In this document: piece by piece, positions 46,883 through 56,834 of the stretch
Layout of the letters: each line of letters starts with the position of its first letter
Position numbering within the stretch: the stretch's first letter is position 1
Assembly: GCF_018294505.1 (NCBI RefSeq)
Contig: NC_057804.1
Location: 247,861,099 to 247,925,098, forward strand
Length of the DNA stretch: 64,000 nt
From: Triticum aestivum
Lineage: Eukaryota > Streptophyta > Magnoliopsida > Poales > Poaceae
Reading direction: 5' to 3'
Program-made: the position numbers and the translations under genes
Notes under the pieces: model-generated
What the model was told of the DNA's origin: nothing
Seen by the model: only the letters and a program-made list of their open reading frames with translations
Database searches by the model: none

Positions 46883-48543
46883 TGTAGGATCGAAAGTTTG
46901 TCTAGAGGGGGGGGGGTGATTAGACTACTTGACCCCAAAAAACCTAGCCTTTTCCCAATTTTAATTCTTGGCAGATGTTAGCAACTTAGCACTAGTCAAG
47001 CAATCAACCTACACATGCAATTCTAAGAGTATAGCAGCGGAATGTAAATTATTACATATGAAGGTAATGGAGAGGAGTTTGGAGGGAGCAACCACAATGT
47101 TGACACAAATATTTTTGGCATGGTTCCGATAGGTGGTGCTATCGTGCATCCAGATTGATGGAGACTTCAACTCACGAAGGGTAACGACTGCGCGGGTCCA
47201 CGGAGGGCTCCACCCATGAAGGGTCCACGAAGAAGCAACCTTGTCTATCTCACCATGGCCATCGACCACGAAGGACTTGCCTCACTTGGGTACATCTTCA
47301 TGAATTAGGCGATCTCCTTGCCCTTACAAACTCCTTGGCTCAACTCCACAATCTTGACGGAGGCTCGCATGTGACACATAACCAATCTAGGAGACACCAC
47401 TCTCCAAAACGTAATAGATGGTGTGTTGATGATGAACTACTTGATCTTGTGCTTCAAATGATAGTCTCCCCAACACTCAACTCTCTCTCATAGATTTGGC
47501 TATGGTGGAAAGATGATTTGAGTGGAAAGAAACTTGGGGAAGGCTAGAGATCATGATTCTTGCGGTTGGAATGGAATATCTTGGTCTCAACACATGAGTA
47601 GGTGGTTCTCTCTTAGAAAATGAGTAGCGGAAGTGTAGGCACGTTCTAATAGCTCTCACCATGAATGAAGAATGGGTGGAAGTGTATATTTAGCCTCCAC
47701 ACAAAATCTAACCGTTACACACAGATTCCCAAACTCAGTGAGACCGAATGGTGAAACTTGGTCAGACTGATTTAGGTCAAAATATGAACGTTAGGCTTTT
47801 CGGTGGGAGCAATATGATCTACTCGGTGGGACCGATGCGCTAGGGTTAGGGCATAACTTAATCTCGGTGAGACCGATCACATGAACTCGATGGGACAAAT
47901 TTTAGTAATAGGCACACAGGGAGTTGGTCAGGCAAACTCGGCGGGACCGATTCGCTCATTTTGGTAAGACCAAAATGTTACGAAAAGGAAACAGGGAGTC
48001 TGCATTGAGAACTCGGTGGGACCGATCGCTCATTTCAGTGAGACCGAAACGTTACGAAGGGAAACAAGGAGTTTGCAATCCCATATCGGTGGGACCGAGA
48101 TCCCTATCGGTGAAACCGAATTGATTAGGGTTTGTGGCAGTGGCTATGTTAGATGAACTCAGTGGCGCCGGATAGATCAAATAGTGGGGCCGAGTTTGAC
48201 TTTTAGGTTTAGGACATATGTGGAAATGAGAAAGTGGTTGAGGGTATTGGAGCATATCACTAAGCATTTTGAGCAATTAAGCCATTAAGCAACACCTCAT
48301 CCTCTTTTGATAGTATTGGCTTTCCTATGTACTCAATATGATCTTGGATCACTAGAAAGAAAATGTAGAGTCTTGAGCTTGTTGCCAATATGTTTCCTTA
48401 GCATTTTGAGGGGTCCACATCTCTAGCCCATGCCATGCCAATCATTGAACTTTCTAAAATGGTCATCTTGAAAGAGCCTTAGTTCAATGAGCTATATGTT
48501 GTTAAGAATTACCAAAACCACCCAGGGATTACTTGCACTTTCA
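46883..48543 (-). repeat. 5' LTR of element J (1,661 bp)
   Basis: Plus-strand ends TGTAGGATCG and GCACTTTCA. It carries the same palindrome array (about 47735-48200) upstream of TATATTTA (47685-47692). Confidence 0.85.
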
Positions 48544-48548
48544 ATGAC

Positions 48549-48850
48549 TATCCCAAAGACAAGAAGGCAAAGACTAAGGAAGTGAAGTGCAAGGGCCCCG
48601 CCGTGCTGGCGGCGAAGCCTAAGCTAAAGCGCGCCCGTGACCGCGACGAGCCCGGCAAGGATGGTCGCCCATTTTTTGTCTTCCAAAATGTGCACACTCA
48701 CAACACCGACGTCTGTCAGGAGCTCAGGGCACTCCAGAACGAGCACCTGGGCCGCCACCCCGAGCATAGAGACTATGGCTTTGGCCGCAGTGGAGGTTGT
48801 GTAGGAGGCCACTGGGACAATCGCAACCCCCGTCAAGGCTGGCGCGACTA
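48549..48850 (+). pseudogene. gag of Gypsy element E, second part after J
   Basis: The frame continues that at 23875 exactly once J and one target-site copy are taken away. It reads YPKDKKAKTKEVKCKGPAVL, then RARDRDEPGKDGRPFFVFQN and HTHNTDVCQELRAL, matching D's gag at 61600-61400. It ends at a stop near 48849. Confidence 0.75.
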
Positions 48851-49088
48851 GCCTCGCGAGAGTGGCTAGCGCGATCAGCCTCGTGATGGCGCCTGGCGTG
48901 ATCAGCCTCTCGAGGCCCATCCTCAGGGCAACGCTGGCCTCCCTCCGCTGCCACCGCCCAGAAGGAATGACGACAACCATCAAGACGAGGGGGCTGAGGG
49001 CTATTAGGATTCTCGCGCGATTGCCTGCATCCTCGGCGGGGCTTAGACCCCGGCATCCAACCGCATCTTCAAGCAATTTTATTGTGAG

Positions 49089-49715
49089 GTGAACACAGCC
49101 CTCCCGAGGCTTGAGGATGTGTGTCCCCTCAGGTGGTCGCAGTACGCCATCACTTTTTACTCCAAGGACCACCTCAGGTGCTCAGCCACCGCCAGCGCGC
49201 TCCCCATGTTGTGCATGCCCTCTATCAGCAATGTCTCAGTCACCAAGACCCTCATCGATGGCGGTGCCGTCCTTAATTTGCTCTCTGTCGAGACCTTTGA
49301 GACACTTCAAGTGCCCTATGATTAGCTCATGCCCACCAGGCCGTTCTCTGTGGTGACCGACGGCTCCACCATTCCACTAGGACAAGTGCGCCTCCCTATC
49401 ACCTTCGGCAAGCACTACAACTACCACACCGAGCTGATCGACCTCGACGTGGCCCACATCGGCCTCCCGTACAATGCCATCCTTGGGTACCCTGCCCTCG
49501 CAAAATTCATGGTGATCGCTCATCATGGCTACAACGTCCTCAAGATGCCAGGGTGCAGCGGCATCATCACTGTCGCTTGTGATGAGAATGATGCGGTCTA
49601 CTCCCTTGAGCATGCCTACCGTGCTGCAGCGGCCAAGGTAGCCCTGGAAAGAAGAAGCGGCTCCTCCCGAAAAGCCATCCAGAGGCTCAGAAAGCACCTG
49701 TTGGAGATGCCTTAG
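49089..49715 (+). pseudogene. Aspartic protease of Gypsy element E
   Basis: The segment reads MNTALPRLEDV, YAITFYSKDHL, TKTLIDGGAVLNLLSVETFE (catalytic-site position DGG), then one in-frame TAG at 49323-49325, then LGQVRLPITFGKHYNYHTEL and GLPYNAILGYPALAKFMVI. The whole is one frame with a single stop. It matches the protease of D (60608-61054). This family does the gag maturation cleavage; here it is broken. Confidence 0.75.
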
Positions 49716-50014
49716 GCGTCGCGCCCGCCGCCTAGCTGCCTCTTCCTCCCACATAGGAAGCCGCGCCTGGCGTCTCCCTCAGGGCAGGCTCGGGGGCTTC
49801 CATATGGAGAGCCTCTGACCTGACAAGTGCGATGAGGGAGGTGCTTGGGTACAACTTGGTGTGCCACGAGATGTGCCCCCACAAGCAAGGAACACGGCGT
49901 GAGGCGCTAGGAGCACGAGAGCTCATCACCAAGGCGATCGAGGAACTTCAGGAAGCACAAGCCCTGCAAAGTGAGTGCCACCCCGCACGTCCCACTAGTG
50001 CAGCTACCGCCCCT
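49716..50014 (+). other. Downstream gag-pro tail of element E
   Basis: The frame 49832-50014 contains MREVLGYNLVCHEMCPHKQG and ARELITKAIEELQEAQ, matching D's minus strand near 60600-60450. It stops where element D begins. No reverse transcriptase is reached. Confidence 0.5.
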
Positions 50015-50884
50015 TGTAGGATTCAGGGCTCCGCAGACCGAACAAGGTTCGAACTCTGGGGCGTGTGCGAAAACCTCAACTAGCTCAAGTCTCAAGCTTC
50101 CCACCCCACAACCTAGCCTCATCGATCTCACACAAACAGGGAAGAAGATGAAAACACCAGTTTACCCAGGTTCGAGCCACATTGCAGTGTAAAACCCTAC
50201 TCCTACTTTGTGGTGGATTGCCCTCATGAGGAGGCTAAGGATGAACTCATAAAGTGTATGAGCTGCCTGGCGAGGGCTTTGGCAATGTGGGTCAAACTCT
50301 CTCACTACGGTGGTGGCTAACCTATATTTATAGTGGCCTTGGTCCTCTTCCCTCAAAACTTACGTGGGAAGGGATCCCACAAAGGCCAACTCAAAAGGGG
50401 ACAAGAAATACATCTAATCCTGATGAAAGGTGGTCTTCGCCTGCAAAGCTTTTGGTTGTGACGCAACTGTGGGCTCGGTGATGAGCTTCGTCCTATTGTG
50501 CCTATAGTCTTGGTCTTGTTGCACCAGAATGGAAAGACTTGCGGGATTCCTTGGGAACCCATGCCTGTCCTTGCTCCCTTAGCACTGAAAGGGAAACTGC
50601 CTCCTCTACGCCCGCTGGCGCCCACCTGGTATTGGTCATCATGGCTAATGTCATCACAACCTCGTGAGGCTGGGTACTAGCATAGAAATCTCCACTCCTC
50701 GGGAGGAAGCCTCAGGAGGCTGCCTTCAGGAGGTCTTGATGTCGTTCTCCTTGTGAGGCCAGGGCCCTCGCAAGGGTCTTCACTTAGAGGCCTCGCTGCT
50801 GGGCCGTACCAAGCCATCGAGGGAGCCACACAGTGGGCCATAGGACAGATAGATCTGGGTACCCTTGATCCCAGAATGCCAACA
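50015..50884 (-). repeat. 3' LTR of Gypsy element D (870 bp)
   Basis: Plus-strand ends TGTAGGATTCAGG and GAATGCCAACA. Its first 280 bases match 62877-63134 at the other end. Confidence 0.8.
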
Positions 50885-51126
50885 GTAGCCCCCGGGCCCA
50901 AGGCACGCTCGAGATGGCTTTGAGGTGAAGCCAAAGAGGGAAGGCATAAGCGCAGTGAGCCCCAGTCACCTGCGGTCCAGGCTTGATGCGTGGCACTCGA
51001 TGAGACACGCACGCGTCCACTCTGCCACATCGCCTCGGCAAGTGCCCAGGCTGACAAAAGGCTAGCGCACACCACAGATCCATCATTGCCCGGATGTGAA
51101 GGGACTCTAGTTGGCCAACGACTGCC

Positions 51127-51133
51127 TATAAGA
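51127..51133 (+). promoter_or_regulatory. TATA box of the antisense B3-like gene in element D
   Basis: TATAAGA in CTGCCTATAAGAAGGCGAGG, 231 bases before ATG 51358, in the same position relative to the 3' LTR as in B, F and C. Confidence 0.4.
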
Positions 51134-51357
51134 AGGCGAGGGAGATGGAGCCCCTAGGTCATCTTCATCTTGCTCTCCCACACCGCATTCTTGCAGTAGC
51201 ATCCATTTCGCCGGTGAGAAGGTTGCCGAGAAGAGGAAAGCTCCTCGGGGGGATTCAGAGTTGCCCTCGCCGAAGAGAGGGCGCGACCGCCCCCGCAAGA
51301 TCACCGCAATGTCCGCGGCGGTCCCTCTCCAATGCGAGCACGCCCCGCCAGGAATCC

Positions 51358-51669
51358 ATGTCGTCTCAAGCGTTCGCGCACAGGGTTCCTTCTCGTGGGG
51401 GCGGCCGTCGAAGCTGCGAAGAACAAGGCTGTGGAGAGAGGTAGGTGGCGGCCATCCGACCACCTCATCCGCGAGCCCATGCTGACAGCATAGCCTGCGA
51501 GTTTGTGGTGTGTGTGGTGATGCCACCGCACACCTGGATCCAACTCCTGCAGTACGATGGGGCCCATGAAATTGTGGCTGCAGCATAATGGCTGCTGTGG
51601 CCAGTCCTCACAGGCGGATATCGAGCTCACCTTCTCCGGCAATGTCTTCATGACCTGGGGAAGGGGAGC
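51358..51669 (+). pseudogene. Antisense B3-like gene of element D, first part
   Basis: A possible start MSSQAF at 51358 lies in a different frame from the recognisable part, which is open from 51521. It contains MKLWLQHNGCCGQ (51566) and IELTFSGNVFMTWGRG, the first strands of a B3-like DNA-binding fold as I recall it from abundant wheat proteins. Element C is inserted after the codon at 51665, and the frame resumes exactly at 60128. A frameshift or missing exon separates start and domain. It is oriented against D. Confidence 0.5.
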
Positions 51670-52140
51670 TGTCCGTGTCAAAACCGGCGGATCTCGGGTA
51701 GGGGGTCCCGAACTGTGCGTCTAGGCGGATGGTAACAGGAGACAAGGGACACGATGTTTTACCCAGGTTCGGGCCCTCTTGATGGAGGTAAAACCCTACG
51801 TCCTGCTTCATTAATATTAATGATGTGTATTACAAGAGTAGATCTACCACGAGATCAAGGAGGCTAAACCCTAGAAGCTAGCCTATGGTATGATTGTTGT
51901 TCGTCCTACAGACTAAAGCCATCCGGTTTATATAGACACCGGAGAGGGCTAGGGTTACACAAAGTCGGTTACAATGGTAGGAGATCTACATATCCGTATC
52001 GCCAAGCTTGACTTCCACGCCAAGGAAAGTCCCATCCGGACACGGGACGAAGTCTTCAATCTTGTATCTTCATAGTCTTGGAGTCCGGCCGATGATGATA
52101 GTTCGGCTATCCGGACACCCCCTAGTCCAGGACTCCCTTA
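51670..52140 (-). repeat. 3' LTR of Gypsy element C (471 bp)
   Basis: Plus-strand start TGTCCGTGTC and end GACTCCCTTA, each with one change from the partner LTR. Confidence 0.95.
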
Positions 52141-52574
52141 GTAGCCCCTGAACCAGGCTTCAATGACGACGAGTCTGGCGTGCATACTGTCTTTGGCATT
52201 GCAAGGCGGGTTCCTCCTCCAAATAATTTATAGAAAATTGTGAACACCAGGATAGTGTCCGGCTCTGCAAAATAAATTCCACATACCACCGTAGAGATAA
52301 TAACATTTACATAAGTTCAATCTGCTGACGTATCTCGTGGCGTGACGTCACACCACTACCAAGCCTTTATTCGAATTGTTTTTATTGTACCACCTCAGCG
52401 CGTTTAGCGAAGCAGTTTCCTTGGCACGTCTTGTCGAAGCAGAGATCGTGTTCCCCTTATTCCGGGATTCCCATCAATACGGACGTGGGTAACCCAACCG
52501 CACCATTGATTGCGGCGCTTGGGGGATAAGCGAGTTTTATTAGGCCGGTGGGGACGCATGTTTGTGTCCGCCCA

Positions 52575-52581
52575 TATAAGG
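52575..52581 (+). promoter_or_regulatory. TATA box of the antisense gene in element C
   Basis: TATAAGG in CCCATATAAGGGGATAAAG, 120 bases before ATG 52695. Confidence 0.55.
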
Positions 52582-52694
52582 GGATAAAGATCCAACCCTT
52601 TTACCTGCGCCTTCTTCCTCCTTGGCTTATCCATCTCCACGAACTCGAGATCCAGCGCCCAAGTCCGCACATCTCACCTCAACCTCCTCCAACT

Positions 52695-55105
52695 ATGTCC
52701 GGAGCGGGAGGCAAGTGGATGGCCTCCTCCGTCACAGAGGGACAGATCCAGAAGTTGCGCAGCGCCGGATATTTGTCCAGCAACATCGCGCACTGGCTCC
52801 CTGACGAGGGAGAGCTCATCACCACCCCCAGGCCCCATGAGAGGGTAGTATTGCTTCCCCATTTCCTCCGCGGACTGGGCTTCCCACTCCATCCCTTTGT
52901 TCGGGGGCTCATGTTCTACTATGGCCTGGATTTCCATGATCTGGCCCCGAATTTCATCCTCAACATCTCGGCGTTTATCATCATGTGTGAGGCCTTCCTC
53001 TGCATCCAGCCCCACTTCGGCTTGTGGCTCAAGACCTTCAGTGTCAAGCCGAAGGTTGTGAAGGGAAGCCAAGCGGAGTGCGGAGGCACCATGGTGGGCA
53101 GGATGTCCCACGTTACTTGGCTTGAGGGCACTTTCGTGGAAACCATCAAGGGGTGGTAATCGGGGTGGTTCTACATCACCGAGCCGCGTGACCCTGAATG
53201 GGCAGCAGCCCCCGAATTCAGATCTGGCATCCCCACACGGCTCACCTCCTAGAAAGAGAGCGGCGGACTTGGGGTGATTCGGAGGAGCTGACCAGACTCC
53301 AAGCCTGTATCCAAAAGCTAGTGGACAAGAAGCTCAAGCTCGTCAACGTAGTCCAGGTCATGCTCATTCGCCAGATTCTCCCGTGCCAACGACGGGGCTT
53401 CAACATGTAGGAGTTCGATCCGGCGCAGCACCAGACTTTGAGCGGGCTCTTCGACACTACGTACGAAGATGTCTGGAAGGTGTTGTTCAAGGGCGCCGAG
53501 GCTCCCGCATCCGCTACCGAAGATCGCGGATTCAGCTCGCAGCGTCCGGCTGACGAGGTAAGCGATTTTGTCCTTTACGGGACGCTTGTTTTCCATAGTT
53601 TGGCTCTATGCGGGATCTAAACTCCCTTTCCTTTGACAGGGCTGGCTGACGGAGGTGTCGTAGAACAACCTCCCGGACTTTGCACCGGACTCGGCCCCGG
53701 AGCCCATAGTGGCTCCGGAGTCCGGCGGGCGGCCCCTTTGTAAGAAGGGCAAGACCGTGACGCCGGCAGCCTCCGTCCAACCGGAGGTGCCGGATATCTT
53801 GCTGGAGGCGCTCAATGGCGCCTCCATCAAAGAGGAACACCGCACCGTTATGAGTGTGGTGATTCAGAAGGTTCAGCTCGCCAATAGCGAGCTGACCGAA
53901 GCCTGCAGCAGCCTTCTAACAGGCTTTGAGGTAAGAATTTTGATATATGTAAAATAGTACCGCATAGACAGTAGCCCCTGATGCTCGGTTCGGTGTTCGG
54001 AAAGAAAAGCCGGACTGAGGATCTAAAAATATATACGTAGGAGTCATAAAAAATATGTCAATATGGGATTGCAGGCTGCGCTGCTGACCTCTGCCGCATT
54101 GACTGCGAGGTCAATGCTTTGAAGCAAAGCCTCGAGCGGTCCGAGAACAAGCTCGGCCGTGCCAAGAAGCAGCTCGAGGATAAGGAAGGTGAGTAACACC
54201 TTATTAAAATTGTACCTTACAGAAAAGGATTTTTGTTGCAAGAAGAATGACAAGGTTAACGTGGGTATTGCAGGGGCCACTAACGAGGTGGCGACCCTGA
54301 AGGAGGCGGTGGCCGCGGCTGAACGTAATGCGGCCGTGGAGCGCACCTAGCGAGAGAAGCAGGAGGCGCGGGTGGCGGAGGTACAGCAAGAGCTCCAGGA
54401 TCTCGTGAAAAACATGAGAGCCTGGAGCGTGACTCGAAGACTCAAGAGTCTGATCTTGCATCGGCTCTTGAGAGTGCCAAAGCCGCTAAGGCCGAAGCCT
54501 ACAAAGCCCTCCAAGAAATCAAGGAGTTGAAGAAAATAGCGGCGGGTAAGGCATTTTTCATGCAAAGTAAGCATGTGAGTGTTAATTACCTGTTACTTAC
54601 CCGAATTCGGAGCTCTCCAGGAGCGTTCGCAGATCTTCCTTATAGCGTGTTCGATGCTGCCACGTTCTACCGGGCCGAGGAGGGGAGCTTGACGGAGAAG
54701 GTCTTCTGGTCTCAGTATGCTGAGGCCGAACATCCGGTGCCCCTTAGCGACCAGCTGAAGCAGCTGGTCGAGCTCCACAAGGCGGCCGAACAGGCCATGA
54801 AGGGCCTCATTGTTCGGCTGTGGCCGAAGGAGGCCATGCCTGGGAGCTACTTCGGCCTGGTGCGGCAGTTGGTGGACGCGTGTCCATGGGCTGAAGTCGT
54901 CAAGCACTCCGCCTGTATTGAAGGTGCCCGTCGGGCCCTTGCCCGCGCAAAGGTGCACTAGGGCAAGATGGATGCTCAGAAGCTTGTGACGGACGCGCCA
55001 CCGCAGGGCAAGGAGTATCATACTCCCGAGATGTATTATAAGACTATGCTGAAGGGTGCCCGCACTATTGCGGGTGAGTGCTCCAAAGATGTAATATTTG
55101 TGTAG
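52695..55105 (+). pseudogene. Antisense Transposase_28-like gene in element C
   Basis: Start 52695 (MSGAGGKWM) is preferred over the in-frame ATG at 52548 because that one lies upstream of the TATA box and MSG..GKWM is shared with B and F. Inferred exons are 52695-53557, 53640-53930, 54075-54188, 54274-54545 and 54621-55105. The Lys/Glu-rich exon of B and F is missing. The Transposase_28-like domain is in exon 1 (HERVVLLPHFLRGLGFP, HPFVRGLMFYYGL). The coiled coil is in 54075-54545, and the C-terminal region in the last exon (VFWSQYAEAEHPVPL, LWPKEAMPGSYF, end VIFV and TAG). Stops occur at 53157, in exon 54274-54545 (54348) and at 54959. Introns are 82, 144, 85 and 75 bases, all GT-AG. Confidence 0.8.
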
Positions 55106-56320
55106 ACTCGCATTTTGTTATCCTGTGCACTGAAAACTTAGTTCATATGCGCTAAGCAACGCTTGTTAATTTAAAATATTACCTTCTGTGCGGCTGTTTA
55201 TCAAATCTGAGAGATGGCAAGTCGTCGGCTTCAGCCCCCATGCCACGAGTGTTGGGGTGTTCGGCATAAACTTGAGCACTCTTGTTCCCATTTTTGGCTC
55301 CATCTAGGGAGGCGCTCAACACAACGAACAAGGCAACTGGACTTATAATGCTTGAACACTCTTACTTAGCCATAGAATTCTATAATTTTAAATTTCGGCG
55401 AAGCCCCTAGTCTTCGGAAGGACGAATTTGGGGCGCTATCCACGCCTGGGCCGGACAAAAGCCGGCTCCTCGCTCTGAGCGGCATAAGTCTTTAGGGACT
55501 CGCAAAAAACCTCTCGAACAGCGACCATCTCTCGCCTCATCATGACGGTCAGTTTTAGCTTTCTCCACTGAGGCGCTCGCCCAGCTCAACTAGGGCGCAA
55601 TCGCAGTGGTTCTCCCAGTGCTACCTTAGCCGATACAACGGAACGTAAGGTACCAAAACATGGGAGCCGGGCAAACCCAACTATTGACCCAAGACATGAT
55701 TCGGAGCCGATGCATATAATGCTATAAGTTCGGGGTGCCGCACTTGTGAAAGTGTTCGAACTTATCACACCATGATGCGGGAAACATAAGCCCCTGGTGT
55801 ATTTAGCCCGTACCAAAATGTACGGATGCAACATGTCATAAATGAACATATGTATAAGAAAGAAATGCAATTGGAAGCAAAAAGGTGCTGCATTACTTAT
55901 TCAAGAAAAACTGATGTAAGTGCAGAACGATACAAATGGTGCGATAAGCAATGGATGGGACTATTAAACATGTCCCCCTCCAGGGGTAGGCTGCGGAATG
56001 GTGCATGAAACAGATTTAATGCTCGTAATGGAGACCACCTGGATATTCGTTGTAGCCTTTCTCCTTCCCTGGTTGTTGCATCGTGAGTTCGGCAGGTTTG
56101 CTGCCGGACAGGGCCTTTGACGAACGGAGTCCTATGGGTAAAAAAAGGAAAAAGAAAAAAAAGAACGACACACTTGAGAGCCCCTGGTGTGGTTGAGCCG
56201 CATTCTGGGCCTATCGTGGTCGTGCCCCTCTCCCCATGCCCATGGTATCTTCAGAGCGTAATGGTGTACGTGAAGGACCTGTCTTGACGTTTTACAGGGG
56301 CTGGGGTTGGGGCCGCACTG
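55106..56320. other. Spacer of element C without a supported gene
   Basis: Shares blocks with the spacers of F and B after the antisense stop (near 55208 and 55360). An A-rich stretch lies at about 56140-56165. No coding signal seen. Confidence 0.6.
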
Positions 56321-56834
56321 CTACGCATGCTCGGAACGTGCCAGGTGGTCTTGTTGTAGGTTACTCCGGGCGCGTTTAGCCATGTCCGGTCGCTTAACGG
56401 CCGGACTCGAGAATTGCCTTAAGAGGCTGCACTGTACTTCTGCCGCGAGAGCCGCTGTGTGTTCCTCCGTTCGGAGAGAGCGTTCAGTGTTTCCGTTGAC
56501 CGTGATGACTCCTCGAGGGCCTGGCATCTTGAGCTTGAGGTATGCATAGTGCGGCACCGCGTTGAACTTTGCGAATTTGGTACGTCCGAGCAGCGCATGA
56601 TAGCCGCTGCGGAATGAAACTATGTCGAAGATTAACTCCTCGCTTCGAAAGTTATCCGGGGATCCGAAGACCACTTCCAGTGTAACTGAGCCTGTACAAT
56701 TGGCTTCTACACCTGGTATGACGCCTTTAAAGGTCGTCTTGGTAGGTTTAATCCTTGAGGGGTCTATGCCCATATTGCGCACTATATCCTGATAAAGTAG
56801 ATTCAGGCTGTTGCCGCTGTCCATCAGGATCTTG
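56321..56834 (-). pseudogene. Aspartic protease of Gypsy element C
   Basis: The frame starts MDSGNSLNLLY (56824), with DSG as the catalytic motif, then GIDPSRIKPT, LEVVFGSPDNF and FRSGYHALLGRTKFAKF, with an ALLGR hydrophobic-Gly motif. A one-base shift near 56835 separates it from gag. The catalytic aspartate motif is retained here, while element B has DGG. Confidence 0.8.

Larger units (their letters stand above)
23876..48543 (-). mobile_element. Copia-type element J, gag plus extra ORF but no pol seen, split by K
   Basis: LTRs of 1,662 bp (left) and 1,661 bp (right) flank it, with target-site copies ACGAC (23871-23875) and ATGAC (48544-48548) differing by one transition. Orientation is minus: a polypurine tract abuts the left LTR and a GATATCAGAGC primer site the right one. 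Own sequence apart from LTRs is about 5.9 kb (25538-27030 and 42444-46882). On the minus strand it holds gag, an internal TATA-like site with palindrome array, and an unrecognised ORF. No integrase or reverse transcriptase motif was found, so it is non-autonomous. LTR divergence of roughly 10% in the stretch compared makes it the oldest datable insertion here. Confidence 0.85.
22450..50014 (+). mobile_element. Gypsy element E, plus strand, split by J and cut by D
   Basis: A 5' LTR remnant (22450-22688) is followed by a primer site (GCCAGGTAGGGG), gag (22747-23875 and 48549-48850), protease (49089-49715) and a short downstream stretch. Element D begins at 50015. The same gene order and primer site occur in D, so E and D are one family. 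The 3' part of E would lie beyond the right edge. Coding parts carry many stops. Confidence 0.75.

Noticed and set aside
48624..49172. Minus-strand 182-codon frame in element E
   Set aside because: The plus strand carries gag and protease matching D; the minus frame is a GC-rich shadow.
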